64,000 nucleotides of DNA. It comes from Arcobacteraceae bacterium. GTDB lineage: Bacteria > Campylobacterota > Campylobacteria > Campylobacterales > Arcobacteraceae. Under the pieces are notes generated by a model, which saw nothing but the letters and a program-made list of their open reading frames with translations, did not search any database and was not told where the DNA came from. Every line of letters starts with the position of its first letter. Position 1 is the stretch's first letter. This document shows positions 53,372 to 62,295 of this stretch, piece by piece. Location: assembly GCA_021107755.1 (NCBI GenBank), contig JAIOSF010000025.1, positions 1 through 64,000 on the forward strand, read 5' to 3'. Position numbers and translations under genes: made by a program.

Positions 53372-55856
53372 TAATCCAGTTCTCAATTTTTTCTTGGTAT
53401 TTCCAGAATATTTTACTAGCATTTTTCTCATCATCTGCTTGGATATAGATATTTAAATAATCATTGTATTCATCTGGAACCATTAGAATCCATTCATCAT
53501 CACTTATCCAAATTTTCACACCATCTACAGAGCTAGTTTTTTTATTTTTCCCATCCTCTAGAAACTTTCTCATCATCTTCCCTTTAAATTCACTAGGGCA
53601 TGCTACATTTTCACCTTTATAAGCAAAATATGGGATATGTGCAATTATATTAGAGAGTGTTTTTCCAGATTTTTGAAGTAGTTCAAGTATTTTAAAACTT
53701 GAAAATACCGCATCTCGATTCAAACCAAACTCACTAAATGCAAAATGTCCATCGGTAGTTGCTATTAAGTTATACTCTCTTAAGTCAGTAGCTTTTAGGT
53801 TGTTGAGTTTTCCTCTCGTGATATCTAAGTTATTATACTCGATACAATCAGGAGCCCATGCTGGTAAAAATATTTTTAATCTTTTTTCAGTTGTCAAATC
53901 AAGTAAACATAATATCACAAGTAAAGTGATATAGTCATAAACAAGTTCACCCTCATCATCAATAATTTGAAATTTTTGACCATTTGGATAGATTAAAAAT
54001 CCACAATCTAGATTCATAGCTTTTACCATATTTGCCATATCTTTTTGTGATTTTGTTACACAATTTGGCATTTTAGACAAACTTTTCTCATCATGATAAC
54101 CATTGAGTAGAATATTTTCAATTCCAAGATGATTCATAATTTTAGGATAGATATCTGCAGTTGAGCCAAACATCATATCTACTGCTATTTTTAAGTTATT
54201 GTTTTTAAAGATAGTTAAATCAAGTTTTTCTATTACGGCACTTAGATATCTATTGTTAATATTTTTTTTGTTTGAAATCTCACCAATCTCTGTATAGTCC
54301 ACTCGTCTGAAGTTTTCTCTAAAGAAAATTCGCTCAATAGATTTAGCTAATTTTGAATCTATAGCTAATCCTTCACTTGTGTAAAGTACAATTTCTGTAT
54401 TTGCAGGGTCTTCTACAGATTGTCTAAAATGTACCCCTGCTGCTATTTTTTCATCATTTGCTAAACAGTGTCTCATCACATTTGATGGTACATTTTCTAT
54501 ATCTATTACATCAATTCCTGTTGAGAGAATCCCTGATAAAAATGCTCTTTTTAACATTCTTGAACTTTTATGATAATCTCTTGAGATATATACTTTGCTT
54601 CCAATTGTTAAAATTGACCCAAAAGATTCTGCGAGTTTTACACTGATATCAGGAGATAGTTCAATGTTAGTTCTACCAATTACTTTCCCATCTTCAAAAA
54701 TAGAAGCTTTGTATTTATTTCCCCAAATTACATTATTACTTACAACAGAGTTAGCATCGATAATTTTATCAGGCCACATCATAATATCTTTTTCAAAGCT
54801 AACTTTTTTTCCAATCTCACAATGTTCAGCCATAATAACACCAAAATTTGCTTTTACTTCATCTTTGATGATATTGTCATTACAAATAGCACTATTGTGG
54901 ATAATCACTTTTTGTCCTACGGCGATATTATCCCAAAAAACACTATTAGATATTTCAGAATGTTTTTTTATTTTTACATTAGCACCTATTGATACATTGC
55001 TTAGTGTCACACCTTCAGCTACTTTTGAATCTTTTCCAATAATTACAGTGCCATTGATTCTTATTTTTTCATGAAGTGTTACCCCATCTTCTATATATGC
55101 AACTCCATTTTCAAAAGTTATTTTTTCACCTTTATAAGGAAGTGTAATAAGACCTTTAAAAATATCATCATATACCTCTCGATAACTTTGTGGATTTCCC
55201 ACATCTCTCCAATATCCTTGGGCACTATATCCCCAAAGTGCTATATCATTTGTCATCAATGTCGGGAAGAGGTCTTTTGCAAAATCAAAGTTTTCACCAT
55301 GTGGTATATAGTTTAAAATTTCAGGTTCAATTATATAAATACCTGTATTGATAGTATCACTAAACACTTCACCCCAACTAGGTTTTTCTAGAAATTTTTC
55401 TATTTTATCATTATCATTTGCAATTACAACACCAAACTGGAGTGGGTTTTCAACACTTGTTAGAGTGATAGTAAGTTGTGATTTTTTCTTTTCATGAAAT
55501 TTTTTAATCTTTTTAAAGTCAAAATCAGTAACCAAATCACCACTTACAATTATAAAAGTATCATCAAGAAATTCTCTAGCAAAAGCAACAGCACCAGCAG
55601 TCCCATAATCATCATCGGGTTGTACATAAGTTATATCTACACCAAAATTACTCCCATCACCAAAATAATCTTTGATAATTTCTGGTTTGAAATAAAGTAA
55701 GACGGCCATCTGTTTAATATCAAGTTCATCTCGAAGCTTGATAATAATATGTTCCATCATAGGTCGATTTAATATTGGTAACATAGGTTTTGGCATCGAG
55801 TTGGTTAAGGGTTGGATTCTTGTACCAAATCCACCTGCTAATATTATTGCTTTCAT
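53364..55856 (-). CDS. Sugar-nucleotidyltransferase fused to a degenerate PMM/PGM domain
   Basis: An 830-aa protein: an N-terminal nucleotidyltransferase (LAGGFGTRIQPLT near residue 6, KPMLPI, then VSGDLVTDF near 108), left-handed beta-helix turns (about 255-370) and a C-terminal phosphohexomutase-like domain (from about 385, with the Arg/Ser-rich YISRDYHKSSRMLKRA). The mutase part lacks the metal-binding DGDxDR loop and the usual SHNP; in their place are LDCGFLIYPNG and FRQSVEDPAN. It is probably inactive as a mutase. Similar fusions are called mannose-1-phosphate guanylyltransferases, but here, beside glgA, glucose 1-phosphate may be the substrate. Confidence 0.82.
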   Translation of the reverse strand: MKAIILAGGFGTRIQPLTNSMPKPMLPILNRPMMEHIIIKLRDELDIKQMAVLLYFKPEIIKDYFGDGSNFGVDITYVQPDDDYGTAGAVAFAREFLDDTFIIVSGDLVTDFDFKKIKKFHEKKKSQLTITLTSVENPLQFGVVIANDNDKIEKFLEKPSWGEVFSDTINTGIYIIEPEILNYIPHGENFDFAKDLFPTLMTNDIALWGYSAQGYWRDVGNPQSYREVYDDIFKGLITLPYKGEKITFENGVAYIEDGVTLHEKIRINGTVIIGKDSKVAEGVTLSNVSIGANVKIKKHSEISNSVFWDNIAVGQKVIIHNSAICNDNIIKDEVKANFGVIMAEHCEIGKKVSFEKDIMMWPDKIIDANSVVSNNVIWGNKYKASIFEDGKVIGRTNIELSPDISVKLAESFGSILTIGSKVYISRDYHKSSRMLKRAFLSGILSTGIDVIDIENVPSNVMRHCLANDEKIAAGVHFRQSVEDPANTEIVLYTSEGLAIDSKLAKSIERIFFRENFRRVDYTEIGEISNKKNINNRYLSAVIEKLDLTIFKNNNLKIAVDMMFGSTADIYPKIMNHLGIENILLNGYHDEKSLSKMPNCVTKSQKDMANMVKAMNLDCGFLIYPNGQKFQIIDDEGELVYDYITLLVILCLLDLTTEKRLKIFLPAWAPDCIEYNNLDITRGKLNNLKATDLREYNLIATTDGHFAFSEFGLNRDAVFSSFKILELLQKSGKTLSNIIAHIPYFAYKGENVACPSEFKGKMMRKFLEDGKNKKTSSVDGVKIWISDDEWILMVPDEYNDYLNIYIQADDEKNASKIFWKYQEKIENWISE

Positions 55857-55913
55857 TGTATCTCCTACTTTTTAATCTATATACTTATTATATTCTTTTT
55901 TTGTAACAAAAAG

Positions 55914-57722
55914 TTAATTTACTTTCCAAGCTTGACAAATACTAAATAGTTGTCTATTCTTTTGAAATAGTGTATGCATCTGTCTTAGAATATTTTTGAT
56001 AACTATTACAGTATCTGTTACATAAGGACCTTTATTTAACATAACACAGTCTGCCCTTTGTGCAATCGCGGCGTCTGTAACTTCTGCACGACTAGGGAGA
56101 TTATTTTTCATTTTTCCTTCAAGAATTTGAGTTGCATAAATAACTGGAGTATGGGAAGCCTCACAAATATTTAAAATCTCCTCTTGAATATAAGGGAGGT
56201 TATCAAATCCCACCTCTATTGCCAAATCTCCTCTTGCTATCATTAATGCATGATTTTCCCATTCTAAAAGTTTTTCTAAAATAAGAGGCAGATTTTTTAG
56301 AGCAGTTTTTGTTTCTATTTTTGGAGCTATTGCTATATGTTGTTTCTTTTTCATCTTTAGCATATTTTGCAATTTTTTTATATCTTCTGCAGTTTGGGCA
56401 AATGAAAGACCAATAATATCTGCAAACTCAACAATATCTTCAAAGTTTTTCTCATCAGTTGGAGTTATAGCATCGATTTGTAAATCAGTACTTGGAAAAT
56501 TTATTCCCTTTTCCTCTTTTAAAGAGGTACCATTTTCTTTGGCTAAAAATACTTCACATACTAAACCTATCTCATTTATATGTAAAACTTTACAACCAAT
56601 TTTCCCATCATCTATATAGATATCATCACCTATATTTACATAAGGGAAAATCTCTTTATTTGAACACCCAATAATAGCATTATAGACAACATTTTCATAG
56701 GAATAATCACTAGCTCCAAGTATATCTTGCTTTGTGATAATAATTTGGTTTCCTTTATAAAGTTTTATATCTTGTGGAAGTTTTTCTATATTGTAAAAAC
56801 AACTAATATATTTGTGATTTTCATCTTTTATTTCCATAGTTGTATTTTCATAAATTGTTATTTTTTTATTTACTTCTAAAAAAATCTTATCATCTTTTTT
56901 TATGATTATATAACATTGTCTAGCATCTCTTTCAAAGTCATCAATTTTAACTTTTTTGCTTGATTTACAAACTTGAAAAAAATCATGGCTTACAACAAGT
57001 GTAGCTTGAACTGGATTATTGGTGTTTTTTTCATGTTTTTTTGTAAATACTTCTTGGTTTGAAACTGGAACTATCTCTACAAGCTTTGGATTTCTCCATG
57101 AACCTATTTTGAAGGGTTTAAAAACTTTTATAATAGGTTGAGTTCTATTTTTAGGTCCAGCTAGATCTACATATATTTTTGTTTGTTTATTTTGTTTTTC
57201 ATTTTCCTCTTTTATGTAAGAAGCCATTTTATTCCAAGTAGTTGCATCATCATGAGCAGTGTTGATTCTGAAAACAGAAGTACCGTTTGTAATAAGCTTA
57301 CTTATTAGTTCAGGTGAATTTGAAGCTTCACTTGGTAATGTAACCATAACTTTTGTTTTAAAGCTTGTATCAGATTTTCCAAATACTTCACTATTTTTTA
57401 ACATAATATTTTTGGCATCATCATAATTTAAAACATCTAAATCGTTTTGTGATTGTGTATAAGGTATATGTAAAAGTTTTGATAATATAAGAATATCTTG
57501 ATTGATAGAATTTATAACACAACTTTGAGCTCTTCCTAGTGAAGATAAACCTAAATTTGTAAGATGATTTTGTAACTCCCTTAAATCTAAAGATCTTAGT
57601 TTTATATATGCTTGTAGATTTTGTATACTTTGATTTGAATTAGTTTGGTCTACACACGATAAAATTTCTTCTTTTAGTTTTTTTAGTTGCGAGTAAGTTG
57701 TTTCTATTATTTTAGATTCCAT
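55914..57722 (-). CDS. Divergent pyruvate kinase-like protein with N-terminal extension
   Basis: A 602-aa protein. About 115 helical residues precede the barrel; the PK core has RINTAHDD near residue 150, DLAGPKNRT near 185, APKIETKTAL near 478, ARGDLAIEVG near 505 and ATQILEGKM near 540. The usual C-terminal regulatory domain is missing, and a long B-domain-like insert is present (about 200-400). The Ser of the canonical NFSHG potassium/phosphate site is Ala. It may still make ATP from phosphoenolpyruvate, or act on a related substrate. It lies 14 bp after pfkA. A normal pyruvate kinase is encoded at 62296-63717. Confidence 0.75.
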   Translation of the reverse strand: MESKIIETTYSQLKKLKEEILSCVDQTNSNQSIQNLQAYIKLRSLDLRELQNHLTNLGLSSLGRAQSCVINSINQDILILSKLLHIPYTQSQNDLDVLNYDDAKNIMLKNSEVFGKSDTSFKTKVMVTLPSEASNSPELISKLITNGTSVFRINTAHDDATTWNKMASYIKEENEKQNKQTKIYVDLAGPKNRTQPIIKVFKPFKIGSWRNPKLVEIVPVSNQEVFTKKHEKNTNNPVQATLVVSHDFFQVCKSSKKVKIDDFERDARQCYIIIKKDDKIFLEVNKKITIYENTTMEIKDENHKYISCFYNIEKLPQDIKLYKGNQIIITKQDILGASDYSYENVVYNAIIGCSNKEIFPYVNIGDDIYIDDGKIGCKVLHINEIGLVCEVFLAKENGTSLKEEKGINFPSTDLQIDAITPTDEKNFEDIVEFADIIGLSFAQTAEDIKKLQNMLKMKKKQHIAIAPKIETKTALKNLPLILEKLLEWENHALMIARGDLAIEVGFDNLPYIQEEILNICEASHTPVIYATQILEGKMKNNLPSRAEVTDAAIAQRADCVMLNKGPYVTDTVIVIKNILRQMHTLFQKNRQLFSICQAWKVN

Positions 57723-57736
57723 TATTTTATATTATC

Positions 57737-58702
57737 CTACTTTGTCATATCTTCTGCCATATCTAACAAGTTTTGTTTAATGGCATATTTATTACTATTA
57801 ACATAATCAATAGTTACAAACTCAAATTTTCCCTCTGCATAAACAATCACTAAACCTTCATTTGAGTTTTCATTGATTAATTTATCAACCGCATAAGTTA
57901 CAAACTCAACAGCCATAAGACGATCATATACTGTTGGATTGCCACCTCTTTGTATATGTCCTAATATTGTTGCTCGAGTTTCAATACCAACTTCATGTTC
58001 TAACCACTCTACAAGTTCTTGAGTTTTTTTTGTCCCCTCAGCAACTACAGTTACAATATATTTTCTCCCCAAAGTGATTTGGTTTTTGAGTTTTTTTGCT
58101 AAAGAATCTAAATCGGTTTCAAGTTCAGGTATCACACAAACTTCAGCTCCACAAGTAATAGCAGAAACTAAAGCTAAATATCCACAATCTCTCCCCATAG
58201 TTTCAATAACACAACCTCTTCTAAAAGAAGCAGAAGTGTCTCGTATAGCATCAGTAGCACCTCTTATGATATTTAAAGCTGTATCAACTCCCAAACAATA
58301 ATCAGTTCCAAAGATATCGTTATCAATTGTAGATGGAATTCCAACAAACGGCACACCAAAATCTTTATAAAATTGATTTAATGCCCTAAAAGAACCATCA
58401 CCACCTAAAATAACAAGTTTATCTACTCCATGTTTTTGTAAGTTTTCAAAAGCAATTTTGCGATACTCATATTCAAAAAACCTTTTTGAACGAGATGAAC
58501 GCAACATTGTTCCACCTTCGTGCATAATACCAGCCACATCATTGTGAGTTGCTGCTTTAATATCACCATCAATAAGACCTTCTAAACCATCAAAGATGAT
58601 ATATGGTTGGATATTGTGATTAAAACAATGGTCAACAAAGTGTTTGATACCAGGATTCATTCCTGCACAATCTCCACCTGAAGTTAATATAGCTATCGAC
58701 AT
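57737..58702 (-). CDS. pfkA: 6-phosphofructokinase, ATP type
   Basis: A 321-aa PfkA. It starts with AILTSGGDCAGMN; GGDGS near residue 100 has the Gly of ATP-dependent enzymes (PPi enzymes have Asp), and PSTIDND near 123 keeps the catalytic Asp without the Lys typical of PPi enzymes. It makes fructose 1,6-bisphosphate. Many Campylobacterota lack PFK, so its presence here is notable. It follows gap after 83 bp and precedes the PK-like gene. Confidence 0.93.
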   Translation of the reverse strand: MSIAILTSGGDCAGMNPGIKHFVDHCFNHNIQPYIIFDGLEGLIDGDIKAATHNDVAGIMHEGGTMLRSSRSKRFFEYEYRKIAFENLQKHGVDKLVILGGDGSFRALNQFYKDFGVPFVGIPSTIDNDIFGTDYCLGVDTALNIIRGATDAIRDTSASFRRGCVIETMGRDCGYLALVSAITCGAEVCVIPELETDLDSLAKKLKNQITLGRKYIVTVVAEGTKKTQELVEWLEHEVGIETRATILGHIQRGGNPTVYDRLMAVEFVTYAVDKLINENSNEGLVIVYAEGKFEFVTIDYVNSNKYAIKQNLLDMAEDMTK

Positions 58703-58785
58703 AATTTTGAACCTTTTTATAATATTTAAAATTTACTAATTTTTATTATAGTATATTATAGCACCTGAAATTTTCTTGTAATATA

Positions 58786-59781
58786 TTATTTAGTTCCAAC
58801 AAATTTAACCATATCCACTAGTCTTGAACTATATCCCCACTCATTATCATACCATGCAAGTACTTTGACAGTTTTTCCATCAACGACACTTGTCATATCA
58901 GGTACAAATGTAGAACTATATGTACTTCCTATAAAATCACTTGAAACTCTTTTGTCATTATCAACTTCAATTAAACCTTTAAAAGAACCTTCACTTGCTT
59001 TTTGTATAGCTTCATTGATACTCTCTTTTGTTACCTCTTTTGTTAAGTTTACAGTTAAGTCTACTACTGATACATCAGCTGTTGGAACTCTCATAGCGTA
59101 ACCATTTAGTTTTCCTTTAAGATTTGGCATAACAAGTGCGATAGCCTTTGCAGCACCTGTGGTAGTTGGTATCATATTAATAGCAGCAGCTCTCGCTCTT
59201 CTTTTGTCACTAGCGTGTTTTACATCTAAAATATTTTGGTCATTTGTGTATGAATGGATAGTTGTCATCAACCCATTTACAATTCCAAACTCTTCATCTA
59301 AAACTTTACAAATAGGAGCTAAACAGTTTGTAGTACAAGAAGCATTTGATATTATCTCTTCACCTTTATAGTTATCTGTATTGATATTTAAAACATAAGT
59401 AGGTGTATCATCTTTAGCAGGTGCACTCATTACAACTTTCTCTACACCATCTTTGAGATATGCTTTACATTTTTCAGTCGTTAAAAATGCACCAGTACAC
59501 TCTATAACAACTTTAGCTCCACAAGCACCAAAACCTAACTCATCAGGATTTCTAGTAGAAAATATTTTTACATCTTTTCCATTGATTTTCATAGTTGTAT
59601 CATCAACGATTTGGGCTTCTACCCCTTTATGAACTGAATCATATTTTAATAAATATTGTAACATATCCATATCTGCTGTTGAATTTATTGCTACTAATTC
59701 TAAATCATCTCTTTGTGTAACTATCTTTGTTACTATTAAACCTATTCGTCCTGTTCCGTTGACTGCTACTTTTAATGCCAT
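58786..59781 (-). CDS. gap: Glyceraldehyde-3-phosphate dehydrogenase
   Basis: A 331-aa GAPDH with NGTGRIG near residue 8, the catalytic Cys in SNASCTTNCLAP near 150 and the closing WYDNEWGYSSR. In the cofactor loop, AINSTAD replaces the usual NDL/Asp, so NADP use or dual use is possible. It has a Pho-box-like promoter and is divergent from the aldolase gene. It probably heads a run of eight genes down to the ROK kinase. Confidence 0.94.
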   Translation of the reverse strand: MALKVAVNGTGRIGLIVTKIVTQRDDLELVAINSTADMDMLQYLLKYDSVHKGVEAQIVDDTTMKINGKDVKIFSTRNPDELGFGACGAKVVIECTGAFLTTEKCKAYLKDGVEKVVMSAPAKDDTPTYVLNINTDNYKGEEIISNASCTTNCLAPICKVLDEEFGIVNGLMTTIHSYTNDQNILDVKHASDKRRARAAAINMIPTTTGAAKAIALVMPNLKGKLNGYAMRVPTADVSVVDLTVNLTKEVTKESINEAIQKASEGSFKGLIEVDNDKRVSSDFIGSTYSSTFVPDMTSVVDGKTVKVLAWYDNEWGYSSRLVDMVKFVGTK

Positions 59782-59809
59782 TGTGTGTCCTTATGAAATT
59801 TATTTGAAG

Positions 59810-59842
59810 ATTGTAGAATAGTTTTATTTCTATTTGATTACA
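59810..59842 (-). promoter_or_regulatory. Pho-box-like promoter of the gap-pfkA operon
   Basis: Minus strand: TGTAAT (59842-59837), 5 bp, AGAAAT (59831-59826), 10 bp, TACAAT (59815-59810). The second half-site is weaker, with the same bases as at the ndh-like promoter. Confidence 0.55.
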
Positions 59843-59863
59843 TGTTCTACACCTAATTTGTTC

Positions 59864-59896
59864 TGTAATCAAATTGTATCTCTAAATACCTATACT
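59864..59896 (+). promoter_or_regulatory. Pho-box-like promoter of the fba-eno-pyk operon
   Basis: Plus strand: TGTAAT (59864-59869), 5 bp, TGTATC (59875-59880), 10 bp, TATACT (59891-59896). It is back-to-back with the gap promoter. Confidence 0.68.
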
Positions 59897-59930
59897 TTTG
59901 TATAACTAAATAAATAAAAGGTAAAAATTT

Positions 59931-60995
59931 ATGGGATTATTAAAGATTGTTAAAAGTGGCGTAGTAATAGGGAGTGATGTAAAAAAGGTTTTTGATTATG
60001 CAAAAGAGAATAATTTTGCAATACCTGCAATCAATGTTATAGGGAGTGAATCAATCAATGCAGTTCTTGAAGCTGCAAGCAAAGTAAAAGCACCAGTAAT
60101 TATTCAGTTTAGTAATGGTGGAGCTAAATTTAATAGTGGAAATATAGCAAATAGTCAAGCAGATGTAATAGGAGCAATTGCTGGGGCAAAACATATACAT
60201 CAAGTAGCACAGTATTATAATATTCCTGTGATTATCCATACTGATCATGCCTCAAAGAAACTTTTACCTTGGATTAATGGACTTTTAGAGGAAAGTGAAA
60301 AATATTTTGAAGCTACAGGAAAAACACTTTTTTCATCACATATGTTAGATTTAAGTGAAGAGAGTTTAGAGGATAATATTGAGATTTCATCACAATATTT
60401 ACAAAGAATGGCAAAACTTGGTATGACTTTAGAGATAGAATTAGGTATCACAGGTGGAGAGGAAGATGGTGTAGATAATAGTGAAGCTGATAGTAATGCT
60501 TTATATACTCAACCAAGTGAGATATGTTATGCCTATAAAGAATTATCACAAATATCTCCAAACTTTACCATAGCAGCGAGTTTTGGGAATGTTCATGGTG
60601 TCTATAAACCAGGGAATGTAAAGCTTCGACCACAAATACTTGATGATAGTCAAAAATATATCAAAGATACTTTGGATACCCAAATAAAACCAGTAAACTT
60701 TGTATTTCATGGTGGAAGTGGAAGTGACTTAAATGATATACGAGATGCAATAAGCTTTGGGGTAGTGAAGATGAATCTTGATACAGATATGCAATGGGCA
60801 TTTTGGGATGGGGTTAGAGCTTATGAAAAAGAAAATCATGAGTATCTCCAAGGTCAAATAGGAAATCCAGACGGGGAGGATTCTCCAAATAAAAAGTATT
60901 ATGATCCAAGAAAATGGTTACGAGCAGGGCAGGAAAGTATGGTAAAAAGGGCTATTGAAGCTTTTGAAAATTTAAATTGTACAAATAGATTATAA
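59931..60995 (+). CDS. fbaA: Class II fructose-bisphosphate aldolase
   Basis: A 354-aa zinc-dependent aldolase of the FbaA type. Metal and active-site residues are in HTDHASKK near residue 103, [14 protein letters not shown] near 170, FGNVHGVY near 220 and FHGGSGS near 260. The C-terminal [10 protein letters not shown] and YDPRKWLR segments are typical. It splits fructose 1,6-bisphosphate, or joins trioses in gluconeogenesis. It is the first gene of the fba-eno-pyk operon, 10 bp before eno. Confidence 0.95.
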   Translation: MGLLKIVKSGVVIGSDVKKVFDYAKENNFAIPAINVIGSESINAVLEAASKVKAPVIIQFSNGGAKFNSGNIANSQADVIGAIAGAKHIHQVAQYYNIPVIIHTDHASKKLLPWINGLLEESEKYFEATGKTLFSSHMLDLSEESLEDNIEISSQYLQRMAKLGMTLEIELGITGGEEDGVDNSEADSNALYTQPSEICYAYKELSQISPNFTIAASFGNVHGVYKPGNVKLRPQILDDSQKYIKDTLDTQIKPVNFVFHGGSGSDLNDIRDAISFGVVKMNLDTDMQWAFWDGVRAYEKENHEYLQGQIGNPDGEDSPNKKYYDPRKWLRAGQESMVKRAIEAFENLNCTNRL

Positions 60996-61005
60996 GGAGT
61001 TTACA

Positions 61006-62283
61006 ATGAGTGGAATAATTACAGATATAAATGCATTAGAGATATTAGATAGCAGAGGAAATCCTACGGTTAGAGTTTATGTGGAATTAGAGTGTGGTAT
61101 TGTGTCATCAGCTTCTGTTCCAAGTGGTGCAAGTACAGGTGAAAATGAAGCTATTGAGTTAAGAGATGGCGATATGAAAAGATATGGTGGGAAAGGTGTA
61201 CTAAAAGCAATTACAAATGTGCAAGATATAATAGCTCCAGAATTAATAGGTATGAATGTATTAGAGCAAAGTGATATTGATTTTGCTATGATTGAACTAG
61301 ATGGGACACCAAATAAATCAAAACTTGGTGCAAATGCTATTTTAGGTGTTTCTATGGCTGTGGCAAAAGCTGGAGCTATGTATAGTGATATGCCACTATA
61401 CAGATATTTAGGTGGTAGTAATGCACGCAGAATACCTGTACCATGTATGAATATCTTAAATGGTGGAAGTCATGCTGATAATAGTGTAGATATTCAAGAG
61501 TTTATGGTTGTACCACATGGTGCTCCTACTTTTAGTGAAGGATTACGATATGCTACTGAAACATTTCATGAGTTGAAAAAACTTTTAAATGCAAAAGGGA
61601 AAGCTACAAGTGTAGGAGATGAGGGTGGATTTGCACCAAATCTTGATAGTAATGAAGAAGCTATGGAACTTATAGTTGAAGCTATTAAAAATGCTGGATA
61701 TAAACCAGGAAGTGATATAAGTTTAGCATTAGATAGTGCTGCTAGTGAATTTTTAGCTCCTAATAGTTCAAATGTATATGATTTGAAATGGTCAGGTGCA
61801 GGAATAAAAACTAGTGATGAGATGATTGTTATGGCTAAAAAATGGTGTGAAAAATATCCTATTATCTCTTGGGAAGATCCACTTGGAGAAAATGATTGGG
61901 AAGGATTTTCAAAGTTTACAAAAGAGTTTGGAGAAAGTATTGAAGTAGTTGGTGATGATTTATTTGTAACAAATACTAAATATGTGCTAAAAGGAATTGA
62001 ACAAAAAAGTGCAAATTCTGTTTTAATTAAATTAAATCAAATAGGAACAGTAACTGAAACTATAGATACCATTAGAATGTGTAAAGATGTAGGTTGGAGA
62101 ACATTCATCTCTCATAGGTCTGGGGAAACAGGAGATACTTTTATAGCAGATTTTGCGGTGGCTTTTGATGCTGGACATATAAAAACAGGTTCTGCAAGCA
62201 GAAGTGAAAGGATAGAAAAGTATAATAGACTTTTAGAAATAGAAGCACAACTTGGAGCATCAGCTCAATACTTTTGGAAATAG
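61006..62283 (+). CDS. eno: Enolase
   Basis: A 425-aa enolase: [13 protein letters not shown] near residue 11, GASTGENEA near 40, the metal ligands in [18 protein letters not shown] and VGDDLFVTN, and the closing [15 protein letters not shown] near 370. It turns 2-phosphoglycerate into phosphoenolpyruvate. AAGGAG precedes the ATG. Campylobacterota usually have a housekeeping eno elsewhere, so this may be a second copy; that needs the rest of the genome. Confidence 0.96.
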   Translation: MSGIITDINALEILDSRGNPTVRVYVELECGIVSSASVPSGASTGENEAIELRDGDMKRYGGKGVLKAITNVQDIIAPELIGMNVLEQSDIDFAMIELDGTPNKSKLGANAILGVSMAVAKAGAMYSDMPLYRYLGGSNARRIPVPCMNILNGGSHADNSVDIQEFMVVPHGAPTFSEGLRYATETFHELKKLLNAKGKATSVGDEGGFAPNLDSNEEAMELIVEAIKNAGYKPGSDISLALDSAASEFLAPNSSNVYDLKWSGAGIKTSDEMIVMAKKWCEKYPIISWEDPLGENDWEGFSKFTKEFGESIEVVGDDLFVTNTKYVLKGIEQKSANSVLIKLNQIGTVTETIDTIRMCKDVGWRTFISHRSGETGDTFIADFAVAFDAGHIKTGSASRSERIEKYNRLLEIEAQLGASAQYFWK

Positions 62284-62295
62284 GATATATAAAGA

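Noticed and set aside
58703-58785. Separate Pho-box-like promoter for pfkA
   Set aside because: TATAAT-like strings occur, but only one poor half-site lies at the right distance. pfkA is more likely read from the gap promoter, perhaps with a weak internal promoter.
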